A stretch of 58,596 bases of DNA, taken from the NCBI RefSeq assembly GCF_000310205.1, contig NZ_AMXE01000015.1:1-58596 (forward strand), given 5' to 3'. The position numbers were made by a program, and so were the translations under genes. Shown here piece by piece: positions 53,996 to 58,596 of the stretch (the stretch's first letter is position 1; each line of letters starts with the position of its first letter). The DNA comes from Thauera linaloolentis 47Lol = DSM 12138 (lineage in GTDB: Bacteria; Pseudomonadota; Gammaproteobacteria; Burkholderiales; Rhodocyclaceae). Below the pieces are notes generated by a model. That model searched no databases. It was not told the DNA's origin and worked only from the letters and a program-made list of their open reading frames with translations.

Positions 53996-54901
53996 TCAGT
54001 TGGCGCGAACCTGGTTGGTGTTGGTGAACGTCCAGGTGCGGGTGATCTCGATGATGTCCGTGTCCCGGCGGATGTCCGGCGGGAAGGGGGCGTAGGGGGC
54101 CGCCATCTGCACGATGCGCACGGCTGCTTCATCCAGCAGCTTGTGCCCGGAGCTGCGGCCCACATCGACCTGGGCCACCGTGCCGTCGGCGCGGATCGAG
54201 ACCGACAGCCGCAGGCTACCGTACAGGCGGCCGCGTGCGGCCTCTGGGTAGTTCAGCGTGCCGACGCGTTCGACCTTCAGGCGCCAGTCCTCGACGTATT
54301 GGGCGAAACGGTATTCCCTGGCCTTGGCGCCGATGAACACCTTGCGCGGGCGCTTGGCGATTTCGTCCAGCTTGCGGTCGATCTCGGCTTCGAGGCGGGC
54401 GACGGCCGCAGCGCTGTCGAGCAGGTCCAGGCCGCTGATCTCGGGCGCGGGGGCGGGCTGTTCGACCGTGGCTGGCGCGGCGGCGACCTTGGCGGGGGAT
54501 TTTTCGCGGGTGATGACCTGTTTCTGCTCGCGTACCGGCTCCTGCGTGCGCTGCTTGGCTTCGGCAAGGGCGTCGCCGTCGCGCTGCTTTGCCTGCGGGG
54601 GTAGGGGCGAAGTCGGGCGGGCCGCCTGTTCGGAGGTGCCGCCGCCGTCGACGTTCGCCTGGGCCAGCACGTCGGCTTTTTCCGGGGCATTGGCGTGGCG
54701 GGCGTTGACCAGCACGACTTCGAGGCCCCTGTCCTTGGCCGGCGTGGCTTCGGGCATGCGGAACTGCAGGCTCAGCAGCGCGGCGTGAACCGCGAACGAG
54801 ATGGCGAAAGCCCCTGCCAGCAGCGGACTTATCCGGCGGGACGCGGTGGCTTCGACCATGGCGGCCGGTGGAGAGAAGGCGGAAGGCCGGGCCGTTGCCA
54901 T
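53996..54901 (-). CDS. TonB-family energy transducer
   Basis: A 301-residue periplasm-spanning protein. One N-terminal membrane helix (about 27-47, [13 protein letters not shown]) carries the SxxxH pattern used by TonB to contact ExbB-ExbD. A Pro/Lys/Glu/Ala-rich spacer (about 60-165) follows and then a C-terminal TonB domain ([15 protein letters not shown] through YAPFPPD). No exbB/exbD genes are in the window, so it may use distant ones. A later ATG (residue 15) could be the real start. In P. aeruginosa a TonB3 gene lies next to pilG and affects twitching; here a TonB gene sits farther away. Confidence 0.85.
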   Translation of the reverse strand: MATARPSAFSPPAAMVEATASRRISPLLAGAFAISFAVHAALLSLQFRMPEATPAKDRGLEVVLVNARHANAPEKADVLAQANVDGGGTSEQAARPTSPLPPQAKQRDGDALAEAKQRTQEPVREQKQVITREKSPAKVAAAPATVEQPAPAPEISGLDLLDSAAAVARLEAEIDRKLDEIAKRPRKVFIGAKAREYRFAQYVEDWRLKVERVGTLNYPEAARGRLYGSLRLSVSIRADGTVAQVDVGRSSGHKLLDEAAVRIVQMAAPYAPFPPDIRRDTDIIEITRTWTFTNTNQVRAN

Positions 54902-54910
54902 CGTCGGGAG

Positions 54911-56830
54911 TCAGAGCGGGCCGAAGGCGTCCGCGGCCTGGCTTTCGTCCCGTTGCGCGGGTTCGGACAGCGTGCGCAGGAAGTGGGCCTCGACCTCGAT
55001 GTCGAGCAGGTCGGTATGCTCGACGGCCAGGCGTACCCGGCTGCCCGGCAGTTGCAGCGGCATCGACGGCACCTTGAACACGAGCGGGATTTCGCTCAGG
55101 CGCACGACGTTCTCGCGCAGCACCGTCCCTTCCACCTCGCCGCGGCCGTGCTGGCGCAGCCAGCGCAGGCACCAGTAGCGCTCCATGCCGCGCTGGAATT
55201 CGGCGTACTCGGCATAGGTCAACTCGAAGTCGCGCAGCGCCGCCATCAGGTCGGCCGACTTGGGGGCGAAGGCAGGCGTCGTGTCCTGCAGCACCGAGAT
55301 GATCTGCCACTGGTTGACCAGGTCGACATAGCGCCGCAGCGGCGAACTGGACCAGGCGTAGCATTCGACGCCAAGGCCTTCGTGCGGCGCCGCGACCGTG
55401 GTCATGCGCACCTTGCCGCCGCCCTGGGCGCGGTACAGGCCGGGCACGCCGGCCTCGTCGAGCAGGCGCCCCCAGGTGACGTTGGCATGGATCATCAACT
55501 CGGCGACCAGCTTGTCCATCGGCGAGCCCCGCAGGCGCCGCGCGATGCTGACGAAGCCGGGGCCGTCGGCCGTGTCCCGGGCCCAGTCCACGCTGAAGCC
55601 GAAATCGATGCGGTCCTCGTTGCCGCCGGCCTTGCCGCGGCCGGCTTCGAGCACCGTCGCCAGGTCCCACAGCAGGGTCAGCTCGTGTTTCCAGCGGAAG
55701 TCGGGGCCGTCGCCGTGCACGGTTTCGTCGTTGAACAGCGGCTCGAGGTCGTGATGGCGCAGGTTGGCGACGATGGGCACCATCTCCACCCGGCTTTCCT
55801 CGCCGACGATGGCGAGGCCGGGGCTGATGTCGAGGTACAGCGACACCGCCGGGCAGTCGCGGCCTTCGCTCAGTGTGAACGCCTGCACCACTTCGTCGGG
55901 CAGCATGGTGATCTTGCCGCCGGGCATGTAGACGGTGGACAGGCGGCGGCGGGCAATGGCGTCGAGTTCGGTGCCGCGGCTGAAGCCCAGGGCCGGCGCG
56001 GCGATGTGGATGCCGATGCGCCAGCCGCCTTCGGCGCGCGGCACGATCGAGAAGGCATCGTCGATCTCGGTGGTCGAGGCGTCGTCGATCGAGAACGCGG
56101 CGACGTCGGCGCGCGGCAGGTCGGGCGGCAGCGCCGCGGGGGCGAAGCCGGGGAAGTCCGCGCCCTCGGGGAAGTGCTCGAACAGGAAGCGGTTGTAATG
56201 GAAGTCGTAGCTCGATCCGAGCGCGCCGCATTTCAGCAGCAGGCGCGCGGCCGACAGGCCGGTGTCCACGCAGGCGGCTTCGAGCGCCTTGACTTCGTTG
56301 CGGTTGCGGTCGGGGCGGTAGAGCGCCTGCGGCAGCAGGGCGGCGAGCTCGGGCGGCAGCCGGCCATCGACCAGTTCGCTGCGCATGTGTTCGATGGCCG
56401 CGGCTTGCTGGCGCTTCTTTTCGAGGCCGGCGAGCGCTGCCTGCAGTATGTCGGCCGGCGCCTTGCGGAAGCGCCCCTTGCCCTTGCGGTGGAACCAGAT
56501 CGGCGCGGAGTGGAGGCGCAGCAGGATGGCGGCGGATTCGACCGCCGTGGGCGGGTGGCCCTGGTACTCGGCGGCAAAGTCGGCGAAGGCGAATTCGTCG
56601 TCGCCGCAGACTTCCCACAGGAACTCGGTGTCCAGCTCTTCGGCGGCGGCTTCCGCGCGGCTCAGCAGGTCGGCGGGGCCGGGCTCGCGGAAGTCGAGCA
56701 GCACGTTGGCACGTTTGAGCTTCACCCGCTTGCCGTGGGTGTTCTCGACCTGCAGCGTGGCTTGGTTATCGGTGAGGATCGTCCCGGCCTTGAAGGCCCC
56801 GTCCTCTTCATACAGCACGAACATCGGCAT
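54911..56830 (-). CDS. RNB-domain exoribonuclease (RNase II-like)
   Basis: A 639-residue hydrolytic 3'-5' exoribonuclease. The RNB catalytic cluster is visible as SIDDASTTEIDDAFS (four acidic residues, residues about 245-260), and the RNA-binding/active-site arginine is in SSPLRRYVDLVNQW. N-terminal cold-shock-like region and a C-terminal S1-like segment are weak. It does not look like RNase R (no long basic tail). It opens the operon with TonB, 9 bases apart. Confidence 0.9.
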   Translation of the reverse strand: MPMFVLYEEDGAFKAGTILTDNQATLQVENTHGKRVKLKRANVLLDFREPGPADLLSRAEAAAEELDTEFLWEVCGDDEFAFADFAAEYQGHPPTAVESAAILLRLHSAPIWFHRKGKGRFRKAPADILQAALAGLEKKRQQAAAIEHMRSELVDGRLPPELAALLPQALYRPDRNRNEVKALEAACVDTGLSAARLLLKCGALGSSYDFHYNRFLFEHFPEGADFPGFAPAALPPDLPRADVAAFSIDDASTTEIDDAFSIVPRAEGGWRIGIHIAAPALGFSRGTELDAIARRRLSTVYMPGGKITMLPDEVVQAFTLSEGRDCPAVSLYLDISPGLAIVGEESRVEMVPIVANLRHHDLEPLFNDETVHGDGPDFRWKHELTLLWDLATVLEAGRGKAGGNEDRIDFGFSVDWARDTADGPGFVSIARRLRGSPMDKLVAELMIHANVTWGRLLDEAGVPGLYRAQGGGKVRMTTVAAPHEGLGVECYAWSSSPLRRYVDLVNQWQIISVLQDTTPAFAPKSADLMAALRDFELTYAEYAEFQRGMERYWCLRWLRQHGRGEVEGTVLRENVVRLSEIPLVFKVPSMPLQLPGSRVRLAVEHTDLLDIEVEAHFLRTLSEPAQRDESQAADAFGPL

Positions 56831-56936
56831 CCGCCTGGAAAAAGCAAGCTGTGTAGTTTACTGGATTCGGGCGGCTTGCCCTAAAGCCATGTCGACCGCC
56901 GGGCGGCGTGCGGGTTTCGCCGGCCCGCGGGCGGGG

Positions 56937-57845
56937 TCAGGCCCGCTGCCGGGCGGCGCGCACCATGTCCACCGAGTAGATCGCGAGCGCGGCCCAGATC
57001 AGCATGAAGCCGACGAGCTGGGCGGCGTCGAAAGGCTCGCGGAAGAGCCAGATCGCGATGATGAAGCTGAGGCTGGGTGCGAGGTATTGCATGAAGCCGA
57101 TGGTGGCCAGCGGCAGGCGCCGGGCGCCGGTGGTGAACAGCAGCAGCGGCAGCGCGGTGATGATGCCGCTGAGCGGCAGCAGCCAGTCGGTGGCGGCATG
57201 ACTGCCGAAGCTGAGCGTGCCGGCGGCGTGCATCCATGCCAGCCCGGCGAGCGCCAGTGGTGCGACGAGCAGGGTCTCGATGAACAGCCCGCTGACCGCC
57301 TCGACGGGGGCGCGCTTGCGCAGCAGGCCATAGCTGCCGAAAGTGGTGGCGAGGAAAAGCGGTATCCACGGCAGGGTGCCGAGCTGCCATATCCGCCATG
57401 CCACGCCGGTGACGGCGATGGCCACGGCCAGGCGCTGCAGCGGGCGCAGGCGCTCGCCGAGGATGACGGCGCCGAGGGCGATGCTGACCAAGGGGTTGAT
57501 GAAGTAGCCGAGGGTGGCTTCGAGCAGGCGGCCGGCGTCGATCGCCCAGATGAATACCAGCCAGTTGCTGCCCGTGAGCAGGGCGGTGAGCGTCAGCAGG
57601 CCGAGCAGGCGGGGCTGGCGGCAGACTTCGCGGACGCGCGCCAGGCCGCCGGTGAAGGGCAGGAAGACGAGCAGGGCGGCGAGGAAGAGCACCGACCACA
57701 GGATGCGGTGGGCGACGATCTCGAAGGGCGGGACGCTGCCGATCGCCTTGAAGTACAGGGGCGACAGGCCCCAGATCGAAAAGGCGGACAAGGCGGCGAT
57801 GATGCCGCGGCGCCGTTCTGCGTGCGCGGTCGTGGGGATGTGCAT
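56937..57845 (-). CDS. rarD: EamA-type transporter, RarD family
   Basis: A 302-residue inner-membrane drug/metabolite superfamily protein with about ten hydrophobic helices in two EamA halves. The start MHIPTTAHAERRRGIIAALSAFSIWGLSPLYFKA and the block LAHRILWSVLFLA-like IVAHRILWSVLF are typical of RarD (chloramphenicol-sensitivity protein). Substrate is unknown. Ends 106 bases from the rnb start; on the same strand as the methyltransferase upstream. Confidence 0.9.
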   Translation of the reverse strand: MHIPTTAHAERRRGIIAALSAFSIWGLSPLYFKAIGSVPPFEIVAHRILWSVLFLAALLVFLPFTGGLARVREVCRQPRLLGLLTLTALLTGSNWLVFIWAIDAGRLLEATLGYFINPLVSIALGAVILGERLRPLQRLAVAIAVTGVAWRIWQLGTLPWIPLFLATTFGSYGLLRKRAPVEAVSGLFIETLLVAPLALAGLAWMHAAGTLSFGSHAATDWLLPLSGIITALPLLLFTTGARRLPLATIGFMQYLAPSLSFIIAIWLFREPFDAAQLVGFMLIWAALAIYSVDMVRAARQRA

Positions 57846-57882
57846 GGGAAGGGCGGGCGGGTGTCTGCGCGGTCTGCGCGCC

Positions 57883-58596
57883 TCAGGCCGGGCGCCGCGC
57901 GGCGGCGATCAGCGTGCGCGCCGGCACTGCGAAGCCGCCCCGCGCGTCGGTGCAGGCATGGGCGGCGAGGTCTTCCGCGACCGCCGTGCGCAGCGCCTGC
58001 TGCGTGGCGCCGGGCAGGCGGCCGATGGCCTCCGCCGCGCCACCGGCGAGGTCGAGGAAAGCCTGCCAGTACGCGTCCGCACTGCTGAAGTGGCAACTGA
58101 ATTCGCAGGGGCGGATGTCGATGTCGGCGAAGCCGGCCTGGGCGAGGGCCGCTTCGAGCACCTGCGGTTCGCCATGGCGGAACACCGAGGGCCGTGCGAC
58201 CTTGGGCGGCGGCAGCAGGCGGGCGATGCAGTCCTGGGCGCGGTGGATCAGCGGCACGGTGTGGCGCGGGCCCCAGACCGACAGCGCGATGCGCCCGCCG
58301 GGGACGAGCACGCGGCGCATCTCCGCCAGCGCGCATTCGGGGTGCGGGAAGACGAACAGCGCGAGCCCGGCCAGGACGCGGTCAACACTGGCGTCGGCAA
58401 GGCACAGCCGTTCCGCGTCGGCGGCGGCGAAACAGGGGGCGTCGGCGCGTGCTGCGCAGCGGCGCGCGCCTTCGGCCAGCATGGCTTCGGCGATGTCGGT
58501 GGCGAGCACGATGCCGCCCGGCGCGACGCGCAGCGCGGCGTCGCCCGCGAGCAGGCCGGGGCCGCTGGCGAGGTCGAGCACGCGCTGGCCGGGTGC
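57883..58596 (-). CDS. SAM-dependent methyltransferase (partial, N-terminus beyond the window)
   Basis: A class I SAM methyltransferase of the Ubie/COQ5-like type. The SAM-binding motif I (LDLASGPGLL) is right at the window edge, with the preceding APGQRV also readable, so the N-terminus lies beyond 58596. Motif II-like DRVLAGLALFVFPHP and the RVLVPGGRIALSVWG block follow. The substrate cannot be inferred. 238 codons are present. It ends 37 bases before the rarD start, so the two could be co-transcribed. Confidence 0.82.
   Translation of the reverse strand, partial: APGQRVLDLASGPGLLAGDAALRVAPGGIVLATDIAEAMLAEGARRCAARADAPCFAAADAERLCLADASVDRVLAGLALFVFPHPECALAEMRRVLVPGGRIALSVWGPRHTVPLIHRAQDCIARLLPPPKVARPSVFRHGEPQVLEAALAQAGFADIDIRPCEFSCHFSSADAYWQAFLDLAGGAAEAIGRLPGATQQALRTAVAEDLAAHACTDARGGFAVPARTLIAAARRPA

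Noticed and set aside
1-58596. tRNA or rRNA genes, CRISPR arrays, transposase genes
   Set aside because: I saw no cloverleaf with a terminal arm and no regular spacer arrays; no transposase or integrase signatures were found among open frames.

Overview
The window is about 58.6 kb of GC-rich (roughly two-thirds G+C), densely coding chromosomal DNA. Gene content and order point to a betaproteobacterium of the Azoarcus/Thauera group (Rhodocyclales). The clues are an unusually short type IV prepilin followed by a secreted partner, pilT-pilU next to yggS-proC-yggT, pilGHIJ-chpA next to rubredoxin-thiD-thiE-hemL, and hemJ as the protoporphyrinogen oxidase. The assignment is inferred from remembered family and synteny knowledge, not from a search.

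Layout. 1-4350: late cobalamin synthesis (cobC cut by the window edge, cobD, and cobQ divergent from them) and queF. 4523-4831: a c-type cytochrome. 4931-11410: a four-gene signalling locus on the minus strand (2Fe-2S flavoprotein reductase, degenerate-EAL/HDOD protein, HDOD-GAF histidine kinase, REC-PAS-GGDEF-EAL protein). 11432-13476: an SDR-type epimerase, hemJ and a Uma2-family nuclease-like gene. 13500-17916: the most unusual part, a minus-strand set beginning with a sigma-54-like promoter, a 59-residue prepilin, a six-cysteine secreted protein, an ABC-2 permease, a membrane-anchored accessory protein and an ABC ATPase, with an MntA/HepT toxin-antitoxin pair sitting between the accessory gene and the ATPase. 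18403-20347: vapBC, a MarR regulator with a four-cysteine tail, a divergent thioredoxin-like gene with palindromic operators, and a small unknown gene. 20361-25815: gor, mobA, a degenerate GGDEF/EAL protein and rlmL. 25934-30509: pilU, pilT, then yggS-proC-yggT on the other strand. 30517-35063: a second Uma2 gene, then algH-ruvX-pyrR-pyrB-pyrC' (an inactive-looking dihydroorotase). 35193-38175: photolyase, a MalY/PatB-type lyase and a GNAT remnant. 38183-47451: the Chp/Pil chemosensory operon (pilG, pilH, pilI, pilJ, chpA) behind a rubredoxin gene. 47540-50467: thiD, thiE, hemL. 50467-50863: a repeat-rich gap. 50864-58596: mgtE, then a tight minus-strand operon rnb-tonB-aroE-mtgA, then rarD and a truncated methyltransferase.

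Functionally the window is dominated by type IV pilus biology. It holds the retraction motors (PilT, PilU), the complete Pil-Chp chemosensory chain that controls them, the pilin itself with a probable partner subunit, and an ABC exporter resembling (by composition) the Myxococcus PilGHI set. Several c-di-GMP-type signalling proteins lie nearby. The strongest candidate for an under-described system is the short-pilin/secreted-partner/ABC-exporter locus at 13500-17916. Its composition changes inside the permease gene, and its ATPase has been separated from the rest by a toxin-antitoxin module.
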